From Sphingopyxis fribergensis (GTDB taxonomy: Bacteria > Pseudomonadota > Alphaproteobacteria > Sphingomonadales > Sphingomonadaceae): 64,000 nt of DNA. This document shows positions 25,518 to 34,516 of this stretch, one piece after another. The notes under the pieces were generated by a model. It was not told the origin of the DNA. It did not search any database and saw only the letters and a program-made list of their open reading frames with translations. The stretch spans positions 844,501 through 908,500 of the forward strand of contig NZ_CP009122.1 of NCBI RefSeq assembly GCF_000803645.1. The letters are read 5' to 3'. Position 1 is the stretch's first letter. Every line of letters begins with the position of its first letter. Position numbers and translations under genes: made by a program.

Positions 25518-26356
25518 TGTGCCGGATCGTCACAACCGCCGCCTGCGTGCTGCTCGCAAGCGGGGCGCAGGCGCAGACGCGCGAGCGGACCGACGCCCCG
25601 CCGCTCGAGCCGTACAAGATCATCCTCGTCGGCGATTCCACCATGGCGCCGCACAGCGGCTGGGGCGGGGCGTTCTGCGCGCATCATGTCAAATCGTCGG
25701 TCGCGTGCCTCAACACGGGGCGCGGCGGGCGCTCGACGCGCAGCTACCGGCAGGAAGGCAGCTGGGACATCGCGCTCGCCGAGGCGAAGGTGCCGGGCTA
25801 TCGCGGCACCTGGGTGCTGATCCAGTTTGCGCACAACGACCAGTCGTCGAAATCCGAACGCTGGACCGACGAGACGACCGAGTTTCCCGCGAACCTTCGC
25901 CGCTTTGTCGAGGAGGTACGGGCGGCGGGCGCCACCCCGGTGCTTGTGACCCCGCTGACGCGGCGCGAGTTTCGCGAGGGCAAGCTCCGCAATACGCTCG
26001 CGAGCTGGTCCGACCAGATCCGCGGCGTCGCGAAGGCAATGGACGTTCCGCTTGTCGATCTGAACGCGCTCAGCGCCGCACAGGCGCAGGATATGGGCGC
26101 CGAGATGGCGACCAAGCTCGCGCAGGAGCCGCCGACGGCCGAGGAACTCGCCGCCGCAAAAGCCGGAACGACGCTGACCGCACGCCCCGCGCCGCCTCCG
26201 CCCCCGCCGATCCCCGGCGACGGAGCGCGCGGGCAGGTGACGCGCAAGTTCGACTATACGCATCTCGGCAATGTCGGCGCCGAAGTCACCGCCAAGCTGG
26301 TGACCCAGGCACTTGCGCGTGCCGTCCCTGCGCTTCGGAGCCAGCTTGTGCGCTAA
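25517..26356 (+). CDS. SGNH/GDSL esterase, rhamnogalacturonan-acetylesterase-like (CE12)
   Basis: 279 residues with a signal peptide ending SGAQAQ at about residue 20. SGNH blocks are all present: GDST (nucleophile Ser), NTGRGGRSTRSY (oxyanion Gly), AHNDQ (Asn) and DYTHLG (Asp/His). A Pro-rich stretch follows about residue 228, just before the last block. The start shares one base with the SDR stop (TGATG). CE12 enzymes remove acetyl groups from pectin backbones. In an alginate operon the more natural role is deacetylating O-acetylated mannuronate, which has not been shown from sequence. Confidence 0.88.
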   Translation: MCRIVTTAACVLLASGAQAQTRERTDAPPLEPYKIILVGDSTMAPHSGWGGAFCAHHVKSSVACLNTGRGGRSTRSYRQEGSWDIALAEAKVPGYRGTWVLIQFAHNDQSSKSERWTDETTEFPANLRRFVEEVRAAGATPVLVTPLTRREFREGKLRNTLASWSDQIRGVAKAMDVPLVDLNALSAAQAQDMGAEMATKLAQEPPTAEELAAAKAGTTLTARPAPPPPPPIPGDGARGQVTRKFDYTHLGNVGAEVTAKLVTQALARAVPALRSQLVR

Positions 26357-26360
26357 AAGC

Positions 26361-26397
26361 ATGTATGGCAATTTGGACTAACCAATTTGCCATACAT
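26361..26397. promoter_or_regulatory. 16-bp inverted repeat: operator (or terminator) before the third receptor
   Basis: The arms ATGTATGGCAATTTGG (26361-26376) and CCAATTTGCCATACAT (26382-26397) pair with one mismatch around ACTAA. The right arm holds ACCAATTTG, the core shared with sites at 19002 and 30255; the left arm gives TCCAAATTG on the other strand. A TTGACA hexamer follows at 26403. The position between the esterase stop and the receptor also allows a terminator, but no T-run follows, so an operator is preferred. Confidence 0.65.
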
Positions 26398-26468
26398 AAT
26401 GGTTGACAAAATTGCAGCCATGATTGACGGTATTGGTCAGAACAAAATCATATACAGGGAGAGACGAC

Positions 26469-29324
26469 GTGAATTCTCGCAATCCGATTCGCGCGCGCAT
26501 TCTGCGTGCCGCCTTGCTGGCTGGCGCCGGTTCGACGCTGCTGATCGCTGTGACGCCCGCGATGGCGCAAGATGCGCCCCCGCCGCAGGCTGAAAGCGAA
26601 GAGGACGCGATTATCGTCACCGGCATCCGCGAGACGATCCAGAATTCGATCAACACCAAGCGCGAGGAAACCGCGATCGTCGATGCTTTGTCGGCCGACG
26701 ATATCGGCGACCTTCCGGCGCTGTCGGTCGGGCAGGCGATTCAGACGATCACCGGCGCGACGACGCACCGCGAAAAGGGCGACGCGTCCGAAATCGCGCT
26801 GCGCGGCCTCGGTCCCTTCCTCTCGAACGCGACCTTCAACGGCCGCGACGCGACCAACGGCAGCGGCGACCGCTCGGTGAATTTCAACCAGTTCCCCTCG
26901 GAACTCGTCAACAATATCAAGATCTACAAGACGCAGCAGGCGAGCCTTGTCGAAGGCGGCGTCGCGGGCACGATCGAGATCGGCACCCTGCGTCCGCTTG
27001 ATTTCGGCAAGCGCCGCATCCAGGGCGAGGTCAAGGCGCAGTATAATCCCTATGGCGACCGCATCGTGGGCGAGGGCGGCATCGGCTGGCGCGGGACGCT
27101 GAGCTATGTCGACCAGTTCGCGAACGACACGATCGGCATCGCGATCGGCGTCCAGCGCAACGACACCAATAATCCCGAAGAAACCTATGCCGCGTCGACA
27201 ACCTGGACGGCGTGCCGCGCCGACCTTGTCGTCACCAACAATAATTGTACCGAATATGGCCGCGACGATTATGGCGAGGGTCATCCCTTCTACCTCGTCC
27301 CCAACGCCTATACCTTCCGCCAGATCAGCGAGACCGACAAGCGCGATGCGATCTTCGGCGCGATCCAGTGGCGGCCGTCGGACCAGTTCAACATCAACCT
27401 CGACGTCCAATATTCGGATCGCACCTTCGTCGAGAGCCGCCGCGACCTCAACATCTCCGAAGCGCGGCGCAGCCTGACCGACGTCGTCTATGACGAAAAC
27501 GGCATCGTCCAGAGCCTGAGCGGGCAGAGCGCGATCGAATCGAACGGGTCCGAACTGTCGCGCGCCGAGGAATATCTGGGCGGCGGCCTGTCGGTCGAAT
27601 GGCAACCGAGCGACCGGCTGACGCTGACGGTCGACGGCAGCTATTCACGCACGATTCGCGTGGAGGACGAACGCAATGTCCGCCTGCGCACCGATCCGCG
27701 CGATCTCAACGGCGACACGACCGTCTTTAACAACATGCGTATCCCCTATACCTACGAGATCACGCCGGGCAGCTTCGTGCCGACGATCACGATCGATCCG
27801 CGCTTCGACCTCAATGATCACGACCTGTTCTGGGACGATGCGCGCTTTCGTCGCGACCAGAGCCGCCGGCATAACGAGATTATCGCCGGCCGCTTCGATG
27901 CCGGATATGAAATGGACGGTTTTTTCAGCAAGCTGTCCGCCGGGGTCCGCTGGTCGGAAATGACCTTCCGCGACTATGATGTGCGCAATGAGGGTTTCGA
28001 CCTCACCACCGACCTCGACGAAGAGCGCCGGATCAACAATCTATGTCGCAACCCGGCCTTCCCGCAGACCGGCTTCCTGTCGGACGCCAGCGGCAACAGC
28101 ATCAACAGCTGGGCGACCTTCGACGTCGACTGCCTGTTCCGCGAATATACGGGCAGCGAAGACCCCGGCGCGCTCGCGGACAAACGCTCCCCCGCGAACC
28201 GCGACGTCACCGAACGAACCTACGCGGGCTATGTCATGGCCGATTACGACGCCGACCTTGGCAACATGCCGGTGCGCGGCAATATCGGCGTGCGCGTCGT
28301 CAAGACCGACGTGACCTCGAACGGTTTGCGCAGCGACCTCACCATCATCGACAATGGCGACGGCACGATCCGCCTCGACACCACCGGCGATTTCGAAACG
28401 GTGACGATCAAGAGCAGCAACACGCGCATCCTGCCCAGCATCAACGCGATCTTCGAAGTCGCGCCGAACACGCTGCTGCGCGTCGCGGGTTATCGCGCCA
28501 TGTCGCGCCCCGCGCCGAGCGCGCTTGGCGCCGGCCGCACCTTCCAGATTGACGCCGACAACTTCACCTCGGTCGAGGAAGCGATCGGCAATGTTCGCGC
28601 CAACGGCAGCCCGCGCCTGAAACCGCTGATGTCGTGGAACGCCGACGCCGCGATCGAATGGTATCCGAACAAGGACAGCCTCCTGTCGGCGACGCTCTAT
28701 TACAAGCAGTTCAACGGCGGATTCCAGCCGGTGGTGTTCGACGAGGAGTTTGTCATCGACGGCCAGACGGTGACCGCGCCGGTGACGCAGACGCGCAACA
28801 GCCCCGACAAATCGCGCATCTATGGCCTCGAACTCACCGCTGCGACGCGCTTCAGCTTCCTGCCCAAGCCGCTCGACGGGCTGGGCGCGAAGGTCAGCTA
28901 TAATTATGCCGATTCCAATTTCACCAATCAGGACGTCCGGCTTGGCGACCAATATGATCCCGAAACCGAAACCGTCTCGCCGGGGATCATCCCTGCGGCG
29001 GGCCTGTCGGGCTATTCGAAGCATGTGCTGTCGGCGCAGGCCTATTATGAGATCGGCCCGGTGTCGCTCCAGGCAATCTACAATTACCGGAGCAAATATT
29101 ATCAGGATTTCGTAGGTGGCAACAGCCAGCTGCGTTACGTCGGGCCCAGCGAGACGGTCGATTTCCGCGCGTCGCTCGACCTGATGAAGGGCGTGTCGCT
29201 GCGGTTCGAGGCGCTCAATCTCTTCAACGAGCCCAAGGCGACCTATATGCCCGTCTATGGCAGCAGCCGCCAATATCATTATTATGGCTCCAAATATTTC
29301 ATCGGCCTGCGGGCGCGGATCTAG
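26469..29324 (+). CDS. TonB-dependent receptor, second receptor of the alginate locus
   Basis: 951 residues. A signal peptide ends TPAMAQ, then a TonB box in DAIIVTGIRETIQN, the plug (DDIGDLPALSVGQAIQTITG, EGGVAGTIEIGTLRPLDF) and a barrel ending IGLRARI. The GTG at 26469 has AGGGAGAG 6 nt upstream and gives the clean signal peptide; the earlier frame start is unsupported. It probably imports a different size or pattern of alginate oligomer than the receptor at 15914-18952. The esterase gene follows after 8 nt. Confidence 0.91.
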   Translation: MNSRNPIRARILRAALLAGAGSTLLIAVTPAMAQDAPPPQAESEEDAIIVTGIRETIQNSINTKREETAIVDALSADDIGDLPALSVGQAIQTITGATTHREKGDASEIALRGLGPFLSNATFNGRDATNGSGDRSVNFNQFPSELVNNIKIYKTQQASLVEGGVAGTIEIGTLRPLDFGKRRIQGEVKAQYNPYGDRIVGEGGIGWRGTLSYVDQFANDTIGIAIGVQRNDTNNPEETYAASTTWTACRADLVVTNNNCTEYGRDDYGEGHPFYLVPNAYTFRQISETDKRDAIFGAIQWRPSDQFNINLDVQYSDRTFVESRRDLNISEARRSLTDVVYDENGIVQSLSGQSAIESNGSELSRAEEYLGGGLSVEWQPSDRLTLTVDGSYSRTIRVEDERNVRLRTDPRDLNGDTTVFNNMRIPYTYEITPGSFVPTITIDPRFDLNDHDLFWDDARFRRDQSRRHNEIIAGRFDAGYEMDGFFSKLSAGVRWSEMTFRDYDVRNEGFDLTTDLDEERRINNLCRNPAFPQTGFLSDASGNSINSWATFDVDCLFREYTGSEDPGALADKRSPANRDVTERTYAGYVMADYDADLGNMPVRGNIGVRVVKTDVTSNGLRSDLTIIDNGDGTIRLDTTGDFETVTIKSSNTRILPSINAIFEVAPNTLLRVAGYRAMSRPAPSALGAGRTFQIDADNFTSVEEAIGNVRANGSPRLKPLMSWNADAAIEWYPNKDSLLSATLYYKQFNGGFQPVVFDEEFVIDGQTVTAPVTQTRNSPDKSRIYGLELTAATRFSFLPKPLDGLGAKVSYNYADSNFTNQDVRLGDQYDPETETVSPGIIPAAGLSGYSKHVLSAQAYYEIGPVSLQAIYNYRSKYYQDFVGGNSQLRYVGPSETVDFRASLDLMKGVSLRFEALNLFNEPKATYMPVYGSSRQYHYYGSKYFIGLRARI

Positions 29325-29332
29325 GCGAAAGC

Positions 29333-30220
29333 ATGCACGGTCCGATCGCCTTGCTGTTGGCCGCGGCGGCGCCGCCCGCCGCTGCGTCCGAAGCGGTCGA
29401 GCCGGCGAAGATCGAGCGCGACGTCGTTTACCGCACGGTCGCGGGCAGGGCGCTGCATCTCGACGTCTATCGCCATGCCGATACGGCGACGGCGCCCGGT
29501 CCGGTGCTGATCCATTTCCACGGCGGCGGCTGGGCGCGCGGCGCGCAGCCCGCCGACTGGACGGGGTTTCGCCCTTATATGGCGGCGGGCCTTTCGCTGG
29601 TGACGGTGCAATATCGTCTTGCGGGTGTGGCGCGCGCACCGGCCGCCGTGCAGGATGCGCGCTGCGCGCTCCACTGGGTTGCCGCCAACGCGGCGCGGCT
29701 GGGCTTCGATCCCGACCGCATCATCGTGACCGGAACCTCGGCCGGCGGGCATTTGGCGCTTATGGCGGGTCTGCTACCTGCGGCGAACGATATCGACAGC
29801 GCCGAATGCCGCGGCGGTCCTGCCGTAGCCGCGATCCTCGATTTCTATGGACCGACCGACCTGACCGGCATCGCGTCGCGGTCGGGGGCGCGGCATCCTA
29901 CGGTGGCGAACTGGATCGGCGATGGGGCGCAAGCGGCCGCGACCGAGCGGGCGATGTCGCCGGTCGCCTGGATCGCCGGGGACAGCCCGCCGGTTTTCAT
30001 CGCCCATGGCGATGCCGACCCGGTGGTGCCCATCGCCCAGTCGATCGAGCTCAAGCGCCGTCTCGATGCGCGCGCGGTGCCGTCCGAATTGTTCGTCGTG
30101 CGCGGCGGCGGGCACGGCAAGTTCGCGCCCGAGCCCCGGGCCGAAGTGTCGCGGCGGGCGATCGCCTTCCTGTGCGGACGCGCCCTGTTGGTCGCATCGG
30201 CTTGTGAAACGAAAAACTGA
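29333..30220 (+). CDS. Exported alpha/beta-hydrolase esterase (BD-FAE-like)
   Basis: 295 residues with a short signal peptide (LLLAAAAPPAAAS). Hydrolase landmarks are the oxyanion HFHGGGWARG near residue 62, nucleophile Ser in VTGTSAGGHLAL, Asp in HGDADPVVP and His in GGGHGKF. It resembles bifunctional feruloyl/acetyl-xylan esterases. It lies in the alginate locus directly after a TonB receptor, so removal of acetyl or other acyl groups from imported oligomers is likely. It is the second esterase of the locus. Confidence 0.87.
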   Translation: MHGPIALLLAAAAPPAAASEAVEPAKIERDVVYRTVAGRALHLDVYRHADTATAPGPVLIHFHGGGWARGAQPADWTGFRPYMAAGLSLVTVQYRLAGVARAPAAVQDARCALHWVAANAARLGFDPDRIIVTGTSAGGHLALMAGLLPAANDIDSAECRGGPAVAAILDFYGPTDLTGIASRSGARHPTVANWIGDGAQAAATERAMSPVAWIAGDSPPVFIAHGDADPVVPIAQSIELKRRLDARAVPSELFVVRGGGHGKFAPEPRAEVSRRAIAFLCGRALLVASACETKN

Positions 30221-30249
30221 TGGCCGGCGCGATGCGGCTCTTCAAACTT

Positions 30250-30269
30250 GTCATACCAAATTGTATGAC
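30250..30269. promoter_or_regulatory. Perfect 7-bp inverted repeat before gntR: likely autoregulatory operator
   Basis: GTCATAC-CAAATT-GTATGAC is symmetric and ends 17 nt before the ribosome binding site of the GntR gene. It contains ACCAAATTG, the motif also found before the PL6 gene and the third receptor. The size and symmetry fit the dimeric sites of FadR/UxuR-type regulators. Confidence 0.65.
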
Positions 30270-30302
30270 CGTACCCGCAATCCTGCGGGGAGACGATTGA
30301 TC

Positions 30303-31049
30303 ATGGCCGAACGCCGCCTTTTTGAAGATATTTCAGACGCGATCCGGCGCCTGATTCTCGACGGAACCTTTCCGCCGGGAACGCGGCTGCCCGGCGAGCG
30401 CGAGCTGTCCGAACGGTTCGAGGTCAGCCGCGTGACGATCCGCGAGGCCGAGATCGCGTTGCAGGCGACGGGGTGGATCCATATCCGCACCGGCGCGGGT
30501 GCCTATGTCGAGGCGATCCTGCCCGGCGACAATGCCATCCTGCCCAAGGTCAGCGCGTTCGAGCTCACCGAAGCGCGCTCGCTGTTCGAGGCCGAAGCCG
30601 CGGCACTTGCTGCGCCGACCATCTCGTCCGAAACGCTGGCAAAGCTCGATGAATTGCTCGTCGCGATGGCCGACGACAGCAAGAGCGAGGAAGAGATCAG
30701 CGCGATCGACCGCGAGTTTCACATGACGATCGCCGCGGCGTCGAGCAACAAGGCGATCATCCACGTGATCGAGAGCCTGTGGCGGATGCGGATGGAGTTG
30801 CCCGAGGTTCGGAGCAGCCATTCGCTCGTCTGCCGCAAGGACGGTGCCGCACGACAGGCCGAACATGCCGATGTCGTCGCGGCGCTGCGCAAGCGCGACG
30901 CGACCGGGGCGCGGCTGGCGATGCGGCGCCACTTCAACCGCCTGATCGAATCGATGCTCGACGAGACCGAGGAACGGGCGATCGTCGAACTGCGGCGCCA
31001 ATCCGCCGAAAGCCGGGAACGTTATCTGCTGAGCGCCAAGCTGGCGTGA
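30303..31049 (+). CDS. GntR-family regulator, FadR/FCD type
   Basis: 248 residues. The N-terminal winged helix has LPGERELSERFEVSRVTIRE at about residues 29-48; the C-terminal all-helical FCD domain includes DREFHMTIAAASSNK and RHFNRLIESML, with metal- or acid-binding His. GGGGAGA precedes the ATG. Relatives such as UxuR/ExuR sense uronates. Being in front of the hydratase and KDG kinase and behind the lyase operon, it probably represses the alginate locus and responds to DEH or KDG. Confidence 0.9.
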   Translation: MAERRLFEDISDAIRRLILDGTFPPGTRLPGERELSERFEVSRVTIREAEIALQATGWIHIRTGAGAYVEAILPGDNAILPKVSAFELTEARSLFEAEAAALAAPTISSETLAKLDELLVAMADDSKSEEEISAIDREFHMTIAAASSNKAIIHVIESLWRMRMELPEVRSSHSLVCRKDGAARQAEHADVVAALRKRDATGARLAMRRHFNRLIESMLDETEERAIVELRRQSAESRERYLLSAKLA

Positions 31050-31849
31050 CGTCCGGCCCTTCGCCTTCGCCGGTTGCACCGGATCCGGTGGCGGCTTTAC
31101 TCGAATCACGCCGTTCGGGGCGCGCACTCCCGGCCTTTCCTTCTCCGGTGCCCGCAACGCTGGCAGATGCTTACGCCATGCAACAGCGCTTGACCGCCGA
31201 GCTGGGCGCGCCTGTCCTCGGCTGGAAGGTCGGTCGCATCCCGTCGGCGTTGATCGACGTCCTGGGCGCCGCTCGCCTCGCCGGGCCCGTGTTGGGCGTG
31301 GCTGAACTCGACGGCGACACGCCCGGCAAAGCGGCGGTGTTCGCCAGCGGGGCGGGGGCCATTGAGGCCGAGGTGATGCTGCGCCTTCGCGCGGTGCCCG
31401 ATGGGCGCATCATCGGCATCGACGATGGCGCAGTATATGTCGAAGAGATCCGCGCCGGATTCGAGGTCGCAAGCTCGCCCGCGCCCGACGTCCACGCCCA
31501 TGCGCCCTATGGCATCATCGCCGATATCGGCATCAACAATGGCCTGCTGCTTGGGCCGCGGCTTGACCATGACGAATTCACAACGCTGATCGTCGAAACG
31601 CAAATCGATGGCGCGACGGTCGGGACCGGGCGCGCGATTGACGTGCTCGACGGCCCATGGGGATCGCTCAACTTCCTCGTCGAACTTCATCGGCGCGGCG
31701 TCATCGAACTCGAAGCAGGGCAGTGGATTTCGGCCGGAGCCATCACCGGCGTTCACCCGATCGATATCGGTCAAACCGCGACCGCGCGCTTCGGCGCGGG
31801 GGCCCGCATTGCCTGCATCGCTGTCCAGGAAACCGGATTCACATCATGA
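31046..31849 (+). CDS. 2-keto-4-pentenoate hydratase / fumarylacetoacetase-fold family protein
   Basis: 267 residues. It starts at GTG 31046 overlapping the gntR stop (GTGA) and ends overlapping the kdgK start (ATGA), so all three are coupled. Family features include LGWKVGRIPSAL, GAIEAEVMLRLR (metal-binding Glu residues), DIGINNGLLLGP and WGSLNFLVEL. MhpD-type hydratases act on 2-oxo enoic acids. The substrate here is probably a 2-oxo acid related to KDG or DEH, but the reaction is not established for alginate pathways. Confidence 0.8.
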   Translation: MTSGPSPSPVAPDPVAALLESRRSGRALPAFPSPVPATLADAYAMQQRLTAELGAPVLGWKVGRIPSALIDVLGAARLAGPVLGVAELDGDTPGKAAVFASGAGAIEAEVMLRLRAVPDGRIIGIDDGAVYVEEIRAGFEVASSPAPDVHAHAPYGIIADIGINNGLLLGPRLDHDEFTTLIVETQIDGATVGTGRAIDVLDGPWGSLNFLVELHRRGVIELEAGQWISAGAITGVHPIDIGQTATARFGAGARIACIAVQETGFTS

Positions 31850-32865
31850 TCGCACCCCGCGGACCCATCGCCTGTTTTGGCGAGGTCGTCATGCGCGTCT
31901 CGGTTCCGCACGGCGAACTGCCGCTGCAATCGGCGCGATTCGACGCGCATGTCGGCGGCGCCGAGGCGAATGTTGCGGTCGCGCTTGCGGCGCTTGGGCA
32001 CCAGACCGCGATGATCAGCGCCGTCGCCGAAGGGCCGCTCGGCGACGGCGTGCTCCGCGAAATGCGCCGGCACGGCGTCGATGTCGCGCCCATACGCCGT
32101 CCCGCGGGTCGCATCGGGCTCTATTATCATCTGCCCGGCGGCCCGATGCGCCCGGCGGAGGTCATTTATGACCGTGCCGGCTCGGCTTTTGCGGAGGCGA
32201 GGCCGGACGACTGGAATTGGGACCATTTGCTCGACGGCGTTGGCTGGCTGCACGTATCGGGTGTCACCCCCGCGCTGGGGCCGGACAGCGCCGCCGCCGT
32301 ACTCGAAGCGGTGACGCGCGCGCGGGCGGCCGGGATCGGCGTGTCGTTCGACGGCAATTGGCGCGGACGCCTGTGGAATCGCTGGCAGCCCGATCCGGCC
32401 GCCATATTGAAACCGATCGTCGCACAGGCCACGCTATTGTTCGGTAATCATCGCGACGCGGGGCTGCTTTCGGGCCGCGAATTTTCGGGCGATGGCGAAG
32501 ATCGGCGGCGCGAGGGGGCGCTCGCGTTGTTCGATCATTTCCCCTCGCTCGAATATGTCGCCTCCACGGCGCGCGAGATTATGCGGCCGGACGCGCACCG
32601 GCTGACGGCACGGATCGACACCCGCGACAAAAGCGGGGCGAGCGATGCCATGGTCATCACGCCGGTGATCGACCGGATCGGAACCGGCGATGCATTTGCC
32701 GCCGGTGTCCTCGACGGATTGTGGTCCGGGAAAAGCCTGGCGGAGGCGGCCGGGCACGGCTTGGCGCTGTCTGCGCTGAAACATGGTCTCCATGGCGACT
32801 TTGCGCCATTTTCGCGGACGGCGATGAGCCGCATGACATCGGTCGCGCAGGACGTTTCGCGCTAG
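31846..32865 (+). CDS. kdgK: 2-dehydro-3-deoxygluconokinase (PfkB family)
   Basis: 339 residues of the ribokinase family. The N-terminal substrate region is FGEVVMRVS...HVGGAEANVAVALAALG (residues about 9-50), the catalytic C-terminal motif is DRIGTGDAFAAGVLDGL (about 283-299). It phosphorylates 2-keto-3-deoxygluconate to KDPG, the last step before aldol cleavage. It is the final gene of the gntR-hydratase-kdgK unit and converges on msrA 28 nt away. No KDPG aldolase gene is in the window. Confidence 0.9.
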   Translation: MIAPRGPIACFGEVVMRVSVPHGELPLQSARFDAHVGGAEANVAVALAALGHQTAMISAVAEGPLGDGVLREMRRHGVDVAPIRRPAGRIGLYYHLPGGPMRPAEVIYDRAGSAFAEARPDDWNWDHLLDGVGWLHVSGVTPALGPDSAAAVLEAVTRARAAGIGVSFDGNWRGRLWNRWQPDPAAILKPIVAQATLLFGNHRDAGLLSGREFSGDGEDRRREGALALFDHFPSLEYVASTAREIMRPDAHRLTARIDTRDKSGASDAMVITPVIDRIGTGDAFAAGVLDGLWSGKSLAEAAGHGLALSALKHGLHGDFAPFSRTAMSRMTSVAQDVSR

Positions 32866-32893
32866 GGAGAGAGCCCCGTGCCTGGTCATCGAC

Positions 32894-33415
32894 CTATTCG
32901 GCCGAAAGCGAGGCGCCGGCACGATGCGGGAGCGTCCATCCCGGGCGCACGAAATGGCAGGTATAGCCGTTCGGGATGCGCTCCAGATAATCCTGATGCT
33001 CGGGCTCGGCTTCCCAGAAGGCGCCCGCCGGGCTGACTTCGGTGACGACCTTCCCGGGCCAGAGTCCCGAGGCGTCGACATCGGCGATCGTGTCCTCGGC
33101 CACCGCCTTCTGCTCATCGCTGGTGTAGAAGATCGCCGAGCGATAGCTGGCGCCGACGTCGTTGCCCTGGCGATTCTTCGTCGTCGGATCGTGGATCTGA
33201 AAAAAGAATTCTAACAGGGCACGATAGCTTGTCAGCGCCGGATCGAAAAGGATCTCGATCGCTTCGGCATGATTGCCATGGTTGCGGTAGGTGGCATTCT
33301 CCACCTCGCCGCCCGAATATCCGACGCGGGTCGAAATCACGCCGGGCTGCCGGCGCACCAGGTCCTGCACGCCCCAGAAGCAGCCGCCGGCAAGAATTGC
33401 GCGCTCGATGCTCAT
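32894..33415 (-). CDS. msrA: Peptide-methionine (S)-S-oxide reductase
   Basis: 173 residues. The catalytic motif [12 protein letters not shown] is at residues about 9-20; [11 protein letters not shown] and [17 protein letters not shown] are typical MsrA. It repairs the S-diastereomer of methionine sulfoxide in proteins. The ATG at 33415 overlaps the msrB stop by 4 nt. No signal peptide, so cytosolic. Confidence 0.95.
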   Translation of the reverse strand: MSIERAILAGGCFWGVQDLVRRQPGVISTRVGYSGGEVENATYRNHGNHAEAIEILFDPALTSYRALLEFFFQIHDPTTKNRQGNDVGASYRSAIFYTSDEQKAVAEDTIADVDASGLWPGKVVTEVSPAGAFWEAEPEHQDYLERIPNGYTCHFVRPGWTLPHRAGASLSAE

Positions 33416-33861
33416 GCGATGTCCTCCACCTGGTCCAGATAGGCGCCATAACCCTGCGCTACCATATCGTCGCGGTGGACAAAGCGCAGCGAAGCCGAGT
33501 TGATGCAGTAACGCAAGCCGCCGCGGTCGCGGGGGCCGTCGGTGAACACATGCCCCAGATGGCTGTCGCCATGTGTCGATCGCACTTCGGTGCGGATCAT
33601 GCCATGGGTCGTGTCGTTGAGCTCGGCGACATTCGCCGGCTCGATCGGCTTGGTGAAGCTCGGCCAGCCGCAACCCGATTCATATTTGTCGGACGACGCA
33701 AACAGCGGCTCGCCCGAGACGATATCCACATAGATGCCGGGATCCTTGTTGTTCAGATATTCGCCCGTGCCGGGCCGTTCGGTGCCGCTCTGCTGCGTCA
33801 CGCGATATTGCTCGGGGGATAAGGCCGCGACGGCTTCGGATGTTTTGCGATATTCGGTCAT
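33412..33861 (-). CDS. msrB: Peptide-methionine (R)-S-oxide reductase
   Basis: 149 residues. Zinc-binding CGWPSF and the catalytic end [11 protein letters not shown] (Cys in RYCIN) are present; [10 protein letters not shown] is the usual middle motif. It repairs the R-diastereomer, completing MsrA's work; the two genes are translationally coupled. The ATG at 33861 gives the usual N-terminus; ATG codons further upstream add unconserved residues. Confidence 0.95.
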   Translation of the reverse strand: MTEYRKTSEAVAALSPEQYRVTQQSGTERPGTGEYLNNKDPGIYVDIVSGEPLFASSDKYESGCGWPSFTKPIEPANVAELNDTTHGMIRTEVRSTHGDSHLGHVFTDGPRDRGGLRYCINSASLRFVHRDDMVAQGYGAYLDQVEDIA

Positions 33862-33937
33862 TTGAATCTCCATTTCACTCGGGAATATGGTGTTTCCATT
33901 TGGATAAACCATGGCCCGACAGATGGTCAGCACCGGA

Positions 33938-34417
33938 TTATGGCGCGATGTCGTTGGCGGGGACAAGCAGCGGCTTGCCCTTTTCGACGATATAGGTTGC
34001 GAGCTCGGCGCCGTTGGCGGCCGTGCGATTGCGCGCCATATGCGCGACCCCGGCGGGGACGAACAAAACCTCGCCGGTCTTCACCGTCACGGGCGCCTGG
34101 CCCTCGAGCTGATATTCGAGCGTGCCCTCGACGACATAGATAAGCTCTTCGCCGGGATGACGATGCCAGGACGCCACGGCGCCGGGCGCGATGTCGATGC
34201 GCGCCTGCACCGTCTCATGGCCGGCGATCGACAGGTCGTGCCGCTGCAGGTCGGTGCGGGTGATGCCGGCAGGGACGGGAACCGGCGTCGATCGCGTTGC
34301 CGCTGGCGCGTCGAGGCTTTCCGCGGCCAAAGCGGGCGCTGCCTGCACGCCGAGCGCAAGCGCCGTTGACATCAAGGCCTGGAGAAATTGTCTTGCCATC
34401 TCTGGTGTCTTTCTCAT
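33938..34417 (-). CDS. Exported cupin-domain protein
   Basis: 159 residues. A signal peptide ends APALAAES (about residue 32) and a single cupin barrel follows. Metal ligands appear as [20 protein letters not shown] (His, His, Glu) and a distal His in [11 protein letters not shown]. The function is not recognisable; such proteins bind a metal and often a small ligand. An in-frame ATG at 34399 is an alternative start. It is not part of the msr operon, which begins 76 nt downstream. Confidence 0.8.
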   Translation of the reverse strand: MRKTPEMARQFLQALMSTALALGVQAAPALAAESLDAPAATRSTPVPVPAGITRTDLQRHDLSIAGHETVQARIDIAPGAVASWHRHPGEELIYVVEGTLEYQLEGQAPVTVKTGEVLFVPAGVAHMARNRTAANGAELATYIVEKGKPLLVPANDIAP

Positions 34418-34516
34418 TTCGCGGATCGTTCATACGCCATGTGCCGACGAGCCGGTTCAAACTTGTTGCTGCGGGTTTCGTTGTGAAGGCCATGATGGTT
34501 ACAAAATATGGCGCGA

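Noticed and set aside
28041..29639. A 532-codon minus-strand frame over the third receptor and esterase
   Set aside because: Low-complexity Arg/Asp-rich shadow of the plus-strand receptor gene.
33938..34417. Cupin protein as KdgF, the missing ring-opening enzyme of the alginate route
   Set aside because: It has a signal peptide, lies outside the operon on the other side of msrAB, and lacks any specific KdgF likeness beyond the general cupin fold.
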